Shown: one piece after another, positions 33,837 through 44,071 of the stretch
How the letters are laid out: every line of letters begins with the position of its first letter
Position numbering within the stretch: position 1 is the stretch's first letter
Assembly (NCBI GenBank): GCA_002049455.2
Contig: KV918775.1
Span: 310,001-374,000, forward strand
Length of the DNA stretch: 64,000 nucleotides
Direction of reading: 5' to 3'
Source: Porphyra umbilicalis
Lineage: Eukaryota > Rhodophyta > Bangiophyceae > Bangiales > Bangiaceae
The notes under the pieces: generated by a model
What the model saw: the letters and a program-made list of their open reading frames with translations, nothing else
Told to the model about the DNA's origin: nothing
Database searches by the model: none
Program-made: the position numbers and the translations under genes

Positions 33837-35088
33837 GGCCGTGACAGCAATGTTTGTTGAGTATGCGGCTCTCTACCAGCGCATGGCGGGGTATGCCGGC
33901 GCGTCGTTCCCTCAGCCGATGACGCTCAGAGAGGCACACGCCATCCAGAAGCAGGCCACCGCCTTCATCAACTCCTTTGTCACCCCCCTGCTCGGCCCCA
34001 TCAACAGCACCAAGGTTCATCGTCTCCTCTGCCACGTGTTTGAGGCCATCCGCGACCACGGCAGCCTCCTCAACATGAACACTGCGGTCAACGAGTGCCA
34101 TCACAAGGAGGACAAGGCCCATTACGTTCACACCAACCGGGACCCCAAGGGGTACACGCGGCAGCTCGTTCGCCATGCTCAGGGCACGCGCCTGGTCAAA
34201 GCCCGACTCGACCGGGATGCGGTGGCAGCTCGGGTCGCCCGTAAAGCAGCGCGTGCCACCGCTGCTCTCGGTGAAGACGACCGCACAAGCACCCCCTCCG
34301 ATGATGATGCGGCCGACACAACTACGCCAAGTGACGGCAGCGGCTCCCGGAACAGCAGCGCGGACCGCAGCAGCGACGAGAGTGGATACTACAGCTCCTC
34401 GACGGCCTCGTCGACTGACAGCGACGATTGCTCCACCGACCCGGACGCCGAGTGCTCGGGGGACGTGGGCGCCGTCGCGGAGGGGGGGCAGCTGGTAGAG
34501 ACTAAGCGGGCCTACCATCTCAATGAGACGACGGTGGGGTTACTTGCGGAGCGGCCGGGCTTGGGGCGTGCCGCGCGGTTGCTCAATCTGCCCTCCAACC
34601 ACGTCGTGTGGGTGAGAATGTCGAAGAACATCGAGGCCCGGTTTGACTGCGGCACCACCCGAAAGCATACTGTGCGGGGTACGTCCGACTACCGCGGATC
34701 CGAGTGGTACGATGCTGTCTTGTTCCATGCCAGCAACAAGGCCAAACGAGTGCGAGTAGGGAAGGTGGGTGCGCTGGTGCGCAAGCCCGAGGGGGACGTC
34801 GCGCTTGTCCTCGAGATGGTGCCGGTGGACGCCGTGCCTCACTGCCCGCTCTCCTTGCATGGGTGCTTGCGGTTGCGATGGCACTTTCGGGACGGGGACA
34901 CGGAATGTGTCGCAAGGCAGGTGCCAGTCGACCGCATCCGTCGACTGATCCACGTCGTGCCAGACTTTGCCGACCTAGCCGAGCGCCGTGGCTATGAGGC
35001 GCCGCCCGCCTCGCCGTACGGGTCGCTGCAGGACCGGAGGGACATGCGGTACTACTTGAATGCACTTTATCCGTGGGATGCATCATGA
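33837..35088 (+). pseudogene. Plavaka/CACTA-like transposase, 3' portion
   Basis: The frame opens directly after the CGA duplication and runs to the TGA at 35086-35088. Early residues (FVEYAALYQRM, then KVHRLLCHVFEAIRDHGSLL, NTAVNECHHKEDKAHY) match the C-terminal region of Plavaka-type transposases, where a helix with KxHRLxxH precedes an N.xEx.HK motif. An acidic Ser/Asp linker and a C-terminal globular region (about 34500-35080) follow. There is no start codon of its own at the breakpoint. The first two bases of its first codon come from 11411-11412 if the intervening element is removed. It has host-like GC3 and no internal stop. Confidence 0.85.
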
Positions 35089-36346
35089 TATATGTGTGCT
35101 TTCCTTCTCGTCGTTGCCTGCATCTTTCTGTTCGTCGCCGTCGTGCCGCGCTAACATAAAAATGAAAAGCCAAACTAATTATGGGCGGCTCGGCTGCCGT
35201 GCAAGAAAGGAAACACCGCACGGACAAGGAGACAGAAGAAGAGAGCGCCTCTGTTACTTCCAATCAAAAGCAATGCAATGCATGACGTTTGGCAGTTACC
35301 AGGAAGCCGGGTCCTGTCAGGCCTGAGTCACACTCGAAATTGCTTGCCGGGGAAGCGGCGGTTCTCGCATGGGTCTCGGTGTCGGATCACCGAGGAGCCT
35401 CATCCAATATATGACTGCCGCGTACATCGCCGCCCGTTACCTCGCACGACCCACATGAACTGGGAAGCTCGAGAATCGGTCGCGACCCCATCCGCCTTTG
35501 TGTTTTTTTCCCATCCGTTGATGGCGGGGATGGAATTTTCGATGGGCTGGAATCGCCCATCGGCCTCCCATCCAAATGCCGTTTAGATGGGGGATGGGCC
35601 CGGATGGGGGTAGGATGGCAATTTTGTCCTTGGCGACGATGGACGAGGGGGCGGGAGTGGCGTGGCGTTTGCCCCAGGGGGCGGGTGGATTGCGCGGTAG
35701 CGGCGGCGGAGGCGGACGTGGGTGTGAGGCCGGTGGGCTGGGGGGGGTGAGGCTGTCGGCGAGCCGTGCGTGGCTTGGGACTGTCGCAAGCACGGCGTCG
35801 CCTGGGTGCACCCAGGCGACGCCTGGCGCCGGCCCCCATGGGGGGCCGGCGCGCTCCGAGGCGGACGGCTCTGGCGCGCGCGCCTGCCCGTGGACGCCCG
35901 CAATGACATAAAAATAAAAACCAATGCAGTGCATGAAAAATATAACCACGTGCCAAGTGAAGCGCGATGCGGCATGCTTCAAGTCTAAATAATGCTCCAG
36001 AACTTACTCAAATAGATTGTCTTCGATCACAGCACAACTCCAGGCCAGTGTGTTTTCGCGTACGCGCTTTCAGTAACTGAATAATGCCTGCTCGGGGGCC
36101 GAAGAATCCTCTGTGCTGCGTCTTGACGATCAGCGCGGAAGGCAGCGCCCATGGGTGCTTGTCGTAAAGTAGTTCCCCTAGTGCGCGCTGTTTGCGGGCT
36201 GAGTGCGGCTGTCGCGCACTATGATCCCCACGTCGGTTCGCGGCGTCCCGAAGCGCTTCTCTTTCCGCCCTTCGCGCCCCCCCGGTGCTCCGGATGCCCC
36301 CCCCCCTTGACCCCCCCCGCTCCCCCCTTCATGCGCGCCACGGGTC
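35089..36346. other. Downstream flank of the transposon locus with strong hairpins
   Basis: Composition is mixed. Long frames at 35387-35982 are low complexity and not convincing. Two GC-rich palindromes at 35794-35852 are listed separately. A GATGCCCCCCCCCC-TTGACCCC motif occurs twice near 36294-36372 just before the next gene. The right end of the outer transposon was not located. Confidence 0.4.
35794..35852. repeat. Two adjacent GC-rich palindromes
   Basis: A perfect 30-bp palindrome (35794-35823, centre GGGTGCACCC) is followed two bases later by a nearly perfect 27-bp one (35826-35852, centre CCCCCATGGGGGG). Both could form stable hairpins in RNA or cruciforms in DNA. Confidence 0.93.
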
Positions 36347-37229
36347 ATGCCCCCCCCCCTTGACCCCCCCCCCCGGCTGGATGAGACGACCGCGTGGTCG
36401 GCGCTCGTTGCCGCCGCGCACGTGGCGCCGCGCGCCATCCTCACCGCCGTCCTCGCCGTTGCCGCGCACGCTGCCGGTGGGGTCGTGCCGCCCGCCCCGG
36501 TCGGGTGGCCGACGGGCGGCGCCTCCTGGTTTGGGCGCGGCCCCGCGGGCCCCCGCGCGCCGGCCGTTGGGGCGGCGTGGACGCCGCCCCCCGACCCGTT
36601 CCGCCCCCTCGGGCGCGTCGTCGCGGACGTGGCCGCGCAGCTGGACGCGGCCAACGTGACGCACTGGCTGCTGCCGGGCGCGGCGTTGCGGCCGCCCGGT
36701 GCGGTCTCGTCGGCGACGGCCGGCCGGTCCGACGGTGGCGGCGACAGCAGCGACAGCGGCGCGGACCCCCCCCTCGTCGGCCACCTCGGGCGGCACCAGG
36801 AGGTGCTCGACCTTGCCATCCCCGCCACGCACCTCCCGCGGCTCCTCTCCCGCGCGCCCGACTTTGCCGCCAGCGGGTATGAGCTCCTCGAAACGCACTA
36901 TGGGTGGACGGTGTGTACGCCCGCGGCGGCGGGGGGCACCGTCGACGCGCGGCACGCGTGTGGGAGCCCCTCGGTCGGCCTCTTCCCCCTGTCCGTCGAC
37001 GCCGCGGGGCGGTGGGTGAATGGCTGCTGCGACTGCGCGCCGACGGTGCTGTCGTCGTGCACCAAAACGCTCTGCGCGTGCGCCGTGTGCGTGTGGGACG
37101 AGGCGGCCGTGCGGCCGCTGCGCCGCGTGGCCGTGGGGGGGTGGGGGGGGGTTGTGGGTCCCGGCGGGGGGAGGGGTGCTCGCGGGGGAGGGCGACGGCT
37201 GGGCGGGCTGGGACGCGTCCAGCGTTTGA
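36347..37229 (+). CDS. LicD/fukutin-type nucleotidyltransferase-like protein (frame broken at poly-G)
   Basis: After a Pro-rich, possibly membrane-anchoring N-terminus (hydrophobic Ala-rich stretch about residues 25-50) comes a THWLLPGAALRPPG segment corresponding to the WLxxGTLLG motif of LicD proteins. A GRHQEVLDLAI segment sits where the family has W(D/N)xDxDLG(I/V), and SVGLFPLSVD follows. After a long poly-G run (37133-37150) the neighbouring frame gives LWVPAGGGVLAGEGDGWAGW. This corresponds to the VxVPxxxxxxLxxxYGxxW ending of the family, and it stops at 37227-37229. Acidic metal ligands are partly replaced (Gln/Glu for Asp). LicD enzymes transfer phosphocholine or ribitol-phosphate to glycans. 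The precise start is uncertain because of poly-C runs upstream. Confidence 0.45.
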
Positions 37230-37638
37230 GGGGGGCGGGGGGGGGGGGGGGGCGGGGAGGGGGGGGGGCTGCGGCCGTGGCGGCCATTGCGGCGCGTGGT
37301 CTGAATGGCAATGGTCGGTGTTGGACGCACCGATGGGTAGATGACCCGCTCGCCAAGTAGCCTCGACGTCTGGAGCGAGGCGGAGACATGAAAACAAAGC
37401 ACGAGACGCAAGCCAGGAGCCATGCTCGACGAGCGCATCGCTGACGTTGGCAACCGCTCTTCTGCGGGCCCCCGAGTAGTCCAACTGCTACACACCACAC
37501 GCCTTCCCCCAAGTGGAGCACGTCTCGCGCCCTCCTCCTCCGCTCCCCGTCTAGCACCGCCATCGCCATAACGGCCCGACGGTGTGGCCGATACCCAGGG
37601 GTGCAGGTCATCAGGGCCGCGCGCCCGCAGCGGCCCGT
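37230..37638. other. Convergent intergenic region
   Basis: This separates the LicD-like gene from the HAD phosphatase gene, which converge here. It starts with a poly-G-rich tract (37218-37270) and turns to balanced composition. No gene or repeat recognised. It presumably holds both 3' untranslated regions. Confidence 0.35.
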
Positions 37639-38685
37639 TTACTGTTCCCTAGCGCTTTCAATCGGCACCGGCACGGCAGTGGCCGCCGCCGGTGGCACGT
37701 CCTCCCCCTCGGCGTCGCCCTCCCCCCCCCGAGGTTCCCTCTCGTCCCCCACCGGCGGCTCCTCCACCGCATCCCCCGCCGCCACCAGCCGCATGACCGC
37801 CGCGAGCGCCTCCTCCGTCCCGAGCACCCCCCGGCTGTTGGTCATTTCCCAATTGTCGTGCCGGTGCAGCGCGTCGAGGACGCTGTCGTGGGTGGCGCCC
37901 GGCAGGAAGGAGCGGGACGCCAGCTCCCCCAGCTCCAAATCATTGTCGTCGTCAAACATGGTGACGGCGTGCGCCGGGCGCAGGCCGTGGCGGCGGAGCA
38001 CCTCCCGCGCGGCGGCGGCCTTGCCGCTGCCCGCGGGGTAAATGTCGGCCTTGCCGAGGTTGAAGCTGCACGAGAAGCCCCGTAGGTCCCACGCCGCAAA
38101 CGCCGCCGCGTTGAGGCCGGCGGCCGTCGTGCCCGCCACGTCGACGCGGAAGCTCGTGTAGTAGTCGCGGGCGTCGACCTTCCACCCGGCCTCCTTCATC
38201 TCCCGGTACAGGTCCCACAGCTTGCCGCTGCGGGTGGCGGGCGCGGGCGCCGCGTCTCCTTCGGGCACAACCGACGCGTCGACGGGGCCAACGTCCGCCT
38301 CAAACGTGGCGGTCCACTCGGGGACGAGCTCCCCCGACGCGAGCATCCGGCCGCCATTCTCGAAAAACTCATAGTCGGCCGCCGGCAGCGCCGCCCGCCG
38401 ACGCGCGTACGTCGACGAGCGGGCGCCAGTTATGATGACAAAGAGGACGCCTGCGGCACGGAGCGTCTGCACGAGCCGCGTCGTCTCGTGGCTCATGTAG
38501 GCCGTGGAGGAGGAGAGGGAGCCGAGCACCGCACACTCCCGCTGCACGCCCAGCTGGTTGTACTCAATGGTGACGGAGCCGTCCTTGGCGGGCTCCCCAA
38601 CAATGGTCGCGTACTCCTTCATGTCCTTCTCATAGTGCGCGAGCGTGCCATCGAGATCGGAGAAGAGCACCCGCACCGGCGCCAT
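37639..38685 (-). CDS. HAD-superfamily phosphatase (Cof/SPP-like)
   Basis: From ATG 38685 the protein has 348 residues. The HAD nucleophile motif FSDLDGTL lies at residues 8-15, followed by the motif-II segment LFVIITGARSS (about 80-90) and a cap region with FENGGRML. Late motif III/IV residues lie in FNLGKADIYPAGSGKAAA (conserved Lys) and MFDDDNDLELGELA (acidic pair binding Mg2+). This order matches Cof-type and sucrose-phosphate-phosphatase-like hydrolases that remove phosphate from sugar phosphates or related small molecules. The C-terminal about 60 residues are Ala/Pro/Glu-rich and probably disordered. A longer start at 38802 would add a Pro-rich leader, possibly an organelle-targeting peptide. 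The substrate cannot be assigned. The gene converges on the LicD-like gene. Confidence 0.9.
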   Translation of the reverse strand: MAPVRVLFSDLDGTLAHYEKDMKEYATIVGEPAKDGSVTIEYNQLGVQRECAVLGSLSSSTAYMSHETTRLVQTLRAAGVLFVIITGARSSTYARRRAALPAADYEFFENGGRMLASGELVPEWTATFEADVGPVDASVVPEGDAAPAPATRSGKLWDLYREMKEAGWKVDARDYYTSFRVDVAGTTAAGLNAAAFAAWDLRGFSCSFNLGKADIYPAGSGKAAAAREVLRRHGLRPAHAVTMFDDDNDLELGELASRSFLPGATHDSVLDALHRHDNWEMTNSRGVLGTEEALAAVMRLVAAGDAVEEPPVGDEREPRGGEGDAEGEDVPPAAATAVPVPIESAREQ

Positions 38686-39750
38686 CGCGGCGGCGAGTGT
38701 ATGGCAACGCGATAGGCGGGGGGGAGAGGGCGGCGGGGGGGAGCGGCCGGCCGCAGGCGGATGTGTAGAGGCGGAAGGCTTCGCGACGTCGTCGACAGAC
38801 ACAGTCGCAGCGCCCAGGAAACAAACAAGGGCACCTCACCTCGGGCGACGCCGCGGGTGGCAATCCAGAGCGGCTGGAAGAGCGTGCCAACCGCGCACAC
38901 CGCGTCACCCCGTCGCCGACGTCGTGACAGGGGAGGCGGAGCGAGGGCCACCGCCTGCAAGGCACCCACCCCGGCGGCAACACTCGTGCGGAGCTGGCGT
39001 CGCAGCGTGGCGGGTGCAGCCCCGTCGCCGATGACGCACGAAAGCGCTCTGTTGTGGTGTGCGGGGTGGGGGGGCGACGCGGCCGAACAATCGCCCCGAA
39101 ACAATCGCCCATCGGCGTACGGACGTTGGTGCAGCTCCCGGTCACGGCCCCGACGTCTCAAGTAGCCCGCGAAGTATGTCCCGTTTGAGGAGCACAAATG
39201 CTGGTTGGTGGGCGAAACATTGTGACTGTGGGCGATGTCCACGTTGAAAGGTGCTAGTCATCGTGCGGCACTCGAAGTGGTGGAGCATCGGTGGCCGTCC
39301 GCCCGGGAGATGCACGCCTGGAGACCAAAGACGTGGCAGGTGGCCCGCATTCTTCCGACTGTGATTGGTGAAGCGACTTGCCCAAAGAAGGCACGAGGTT
39401 CGAGATTGCGACAGGTGACTACCATGGCAGACTCTTGCAGTCGTTGCGTTGTTCAGGTCGACGATAGATTCGGTCTACGTGCAAAAACCATCAAACATAA
39501 CAATATGTGTGTGAGGCTGCGATCCTGGTGTAATTACAAGAGTTTGTTCGGTAGTAAGTTGCCTTACTTTCTCTGCCTGGGCCGACCGACACCGTGCTCG
39601 GTCGCCCCCTTCGACAGTGGTTCCGCCGCGCCTCAGAGAACCCGCGTCTCCCCGGGCGCCCGCCGTCGCCGTTCCCCACCGCGGTCCACGTCCGCCCTGC
39701 TTTTTCTCCTCCCCGTCCGCCCCCCACCCCACCGTGTCAAACGATGCGTG
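38686..39750. promoter_or_regulatory. Divergent intergenic region (HAD phosphatase / golgin-like gene)
   Basis: About 1.06 kb separates two genes pointing apart, so both promoters lie here. An AT-richer stretch at 39440-39560 and a pyrimidine-rich leader (39640-39740) precede the ATG at 39751. No repeat or RNA gene was seen. Confidence 0.4.
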
Positions 39751-40845
39751 ATGCAATCCCTAAGTGACCTCGACGCGCCTGTGCGCGCCCGCATGGACGC
39801 TGCCGCCGGCCGTGGGGCGGGCGCCCCCGCGGCCGGCCGCGGCCGCGGCCGGGGGGGACCGCCGAGCCGCGGCCGGGGGACACCCCACGCCGGCGGGCCG
39901 ACATCGCTGCTGGCTCCAGGCGCGGGGCGTGGCGGTGGCGGTCGGGGCCGGGGTGCGGCTGCGGCTGGCGCCGACGGCGGCGTGGCTGCGGCGGCCCCGC
40001 CGCCTGCGGCTGGCGGCGCAGAAAGCACGGCGGAACCCCCTGCTGCGGCCGGCACCAAGGCGCTCGTAGAGGTTGCGGCGTCTCCCAGGGCCGGCTCCTC
40101 CTCGCTGGCAGAGGCGGCGGCGCTGGTGCGGGCGGAGAATGCGTCGCGGCGGGCGACGGAAGCGGCCGCCGCCGCAGCGTCGGCGGCGCCCGCCGTGCCG
40201 CTCGCCCTCGAATCCGTCTCGGCGACGCGGCTGCACGCACGGGGCGGTGGCGGCGGCGGCGGCGGTGGTGGCGCCGGCAACGGCGGCAATGGCGGCGGCG
40301 GCGACGCTGACAATGACGATGACGCGCTCGGCGAGCGCACGCGGGAGGTGCGCGCCCGCCTGGAGCGCAAAGCCACCGAAGTCGCCGCGACGGCCGCCCG
40401 CCTGACCGAGCTCCGCGAGTCCCTGCGGCAGCTGGAGGAGCCGCTCAAGGCCGAGATTTTTGGCCTCCGCGTGCGGCTGGAAGCCGCCAACAAGGCCGAA
40501 GCCGCCGCCGTGGACGTGGTCAACCGCCTGCGCGCGGAGCTGCGCGACGCCGAGGCGGGCTTGGCGAAAAGCCGGTCCGCCAAGGGCACCCTGTGCGACC
40601 AGCTCATTGAGGTGATGGCCGAGTACGAGCAGCGCAAGGGCGAGCGCCTCGACGAAATCAACGCGATTATTGGGGGGGGGGAGGTGCCGCCGGCAGCGGC
40701 GGCGGCGCCGCCAGCGGCGGCGCCAGCGACGGGCGCGGCGGCGCCAGGACGGCCAAAGGGGGGCATGGGCGGGGCGGCGAGGAAGGCTGGGGGGGGCGGG
40801 GCGGCGTCACACAAGCCGCAAGCCTCGGGCTTTGGTGGCTTTTGA
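39751..40845 (+). CDS. RAB6-interacting golgin (GORAB)-like coiled-coil protein
   Basis: The protein has 364 residues. The first about 190 are Gly/Ala/Arg-rich and disordered, with RGRGRG-type repeats. A long coiled coil follows (residues about 190-300), containing LRQLEEPLKAEIFGLRVRLE and ending LIEVMAEYEQRKGERLDEI. The spacing of the heptads and the final EYEQRKGERL segment resemble the GORAB (SCYL1BP1) domain, which binds RAB6 and helps coat-dependent retrieval at the Golgi. The tail is Gly/Ala-rich and ends in GFGGF. ATG 39751 is chosen because it follows a pyrimidine-rich leader and begins consistent GC3. Other golgin-like coiled coils cannot be excluded. Confidence 0.6.
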   Translation: MQSLSDLDAPVRARMDAAAGRGAGAPAAGRGRGRGGPPSRGRGTPHAGGPTSLLAPGAGRGGGGRGRGAAAAGADGGVAAAAPPPAAGGAESTAEPPAAAGTKALVEVAASPRAGSSSLAEAAALVRAENASRRATEAAAAAASAAPAVPLALESVSATRLHARGGGGGGGGGGAGNGGNGGGGDADNDDDALGERTREVRARLERKATEVAATAARLTELRESLRQLEEPLKAEIFGLRVRLEAANKAEAAAVDVVNRLRAELRDAEAGLAKSRSAKGTLCDQLIEVMAEYEQRKGERLDEINAIIGGGEVPPAAAAAPPAAAPATGAAAPGRPKGGMGGAARKAGGGGAASHKPQASGFGGF

Positions 40846-41214
40846 TGCGTCTGCCGCAACGGCTGCGGGGGCATGGCAGAGCACGAGGGGTGGTGGGATT
40901 CCGGGGGAGGCGAGGGACTGCAGGCGATGCTCCTTGCGTTGGTGTGGCTGGTCAGCGCGTCTGATGGCGGTCAGCCGGCAGCGGCAGCCACAGTTGCGTC
41001 AGTTTGACTGGGGCTGGCCGTACGACGGCCTCGTTCATACTCCCGGGCACCATGCGGCAAAGCCTCCTACTTCTTTTGTTTTGGGCTTCGGCGGCCACTG
41101 TCGCATCACACGTTCCGACCATAGCGGAGAGGCCTGCGGTGGGCCATCGCCACCAGTCCCAGTCCCCCCAGGCCGCACTACGCCCGACGGCGCACCCACC
41201 TCCCAACATGCGGC
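40846..41214. other. Convergent intergenic region
   Basis: This lies between the stop of the golgin-like gene and the stop of the minus-strand DUF5522 gene. No frame with a motif. Presumed to be 3' untranslated sequence of both genes. Confidence 0.35.
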
Positions 41215-42849
<1,635 letters not shown>

Positions 42850-43910
42850 ATGGCTTCGGAAGCTGCCCCAGGAGCGGATGGTGCGTGCTGGATGCCACTG
42901 CGACCGACGTTTGGTGCACGGTGTGGCCAGGCGCGGCTGGCGAGTGATTGCCTTCGGTTCCCTCGCGACACACTCGGGGGCAAGTGATGTGTGCATTGGT
43001 GCCTTTTGACCGCCCGCTACTTGGTTGCTCTCGTTTCCTCCCTTCTGCTAACTCATTCATGGATGCTCGTGCGCGCCCTCTGTGTAGTCACTGGGTTGCA
43101 CCGACCTTCCTGTTGTCCCCTTCGCAACGTTTGTCTCCCCTGTCCCCCAGGATCACTCGACGACCTCGTCCAGTACGTGGTCGTGCGGGCAGACCTGGCG
43201 GCCCCCCCCCACGAGTGGCCGGCCGGCGCGCTCATGGCGCAGGCCGTCCACGCGGCACTGGCGGCGGCGGTGGCCTACGCCAGCCACCCGGCCACGGCGG
43301 CCTACACCGCCCAGCCTGGCGGCGCGTACCGGCCGGGCGCGCTGACGGCCGCCGCAGCAACCGCGGCGGGGCAGCCTGCGGACGCTCCGCAAATGCATAC
43401 GGTCGTCTTGTCGGCCAAGAGCGAGACGGTGTTGGAGAATTTGGCGGCGAAGCTCGCCGCCGTGCCCCTCGACTTTGTGTTGTGGCGGGAGCAGCCAGAG
43501 GGGGTGGCCACGGCGCTGGCGACGCGGGTACGTTGGGGGCGCCTTGGGTGTGTCGACGGGACGAGCGGCTGTGGTGGGCGCCGCCGTGGGTGCACCCGCT
43601 GGGGGAGCCGCAGGCGCCGGCGCGAAAACGACCGGGGTTGTTGCCTGCTCCCGTGCCTGGACTGCGTGTCTGACGGTCCTGAGAGGCATTTGTAGTTGCT
43701 CTGTCTTGATTGTTGGTGCTTTCACCTAGCATTGCCCTTGCCTGTGGTATTCTCGGACTCGCTGCGCGGCGGTGCGGTTCTCGCTGTTGGTCCGTGATGC
43801 GACAGCCGTATCCCCGAGCAAACGTGCGGCAGCATTTTCGGAAGCTGCGCCTCTTTTCGACATCACCGCCGGCACCGGTCGAGACGCCAGAGGCAGTGCG
43901 AAAGACATAG
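42850..43910 (+). CDS. PTRHD1: PTRHD1-type peptidyl-tRNA hydrolase domain protein (three exons)
   Basis: Exons 42850-42880, 43151-43527 and 43806-43910 join into 171 codons. Donors are GTGCGT (42881) and GTACGT (43528), acceptors CCCCAG (43150) and GACAG (43805), with phases 1 and 0. The product contains LVQYVVVRADL, WPAGALMAQAVHAAL, HPATAAY, a VVLSAKSETVLENLA helix, LWREQPEGVATALATR and PYPRANVRQHFRKLRLF. These follow human PTRHD1 block by block, and length (170 versus about 140) is similar. PTRHD1 has the PTH2 fold; its physiological role is still debated (peptidyl-tRNA hydrolysis or ubiquitin-related). An upstream in-frame ATG at 42631 would add about 73 residues, including a hydrophobic segment. 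Confidence 0.92.
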
Positions 43911-44071
43911 GCAGCTGGGAGCTCAGTGTGCTCAGCGTGAAACCAGGTTGAACTTCGTTTTTTCTCCTCGTTGTCAGCTCCTTCCCGCCGCCTTTCCCAA
44001 GCAGCAGCTGTCCTCATCCCATCCACGCACTCCCTTGTGTCGCCAAAGTCACCTCCGGCGTGGCCCGTCGG

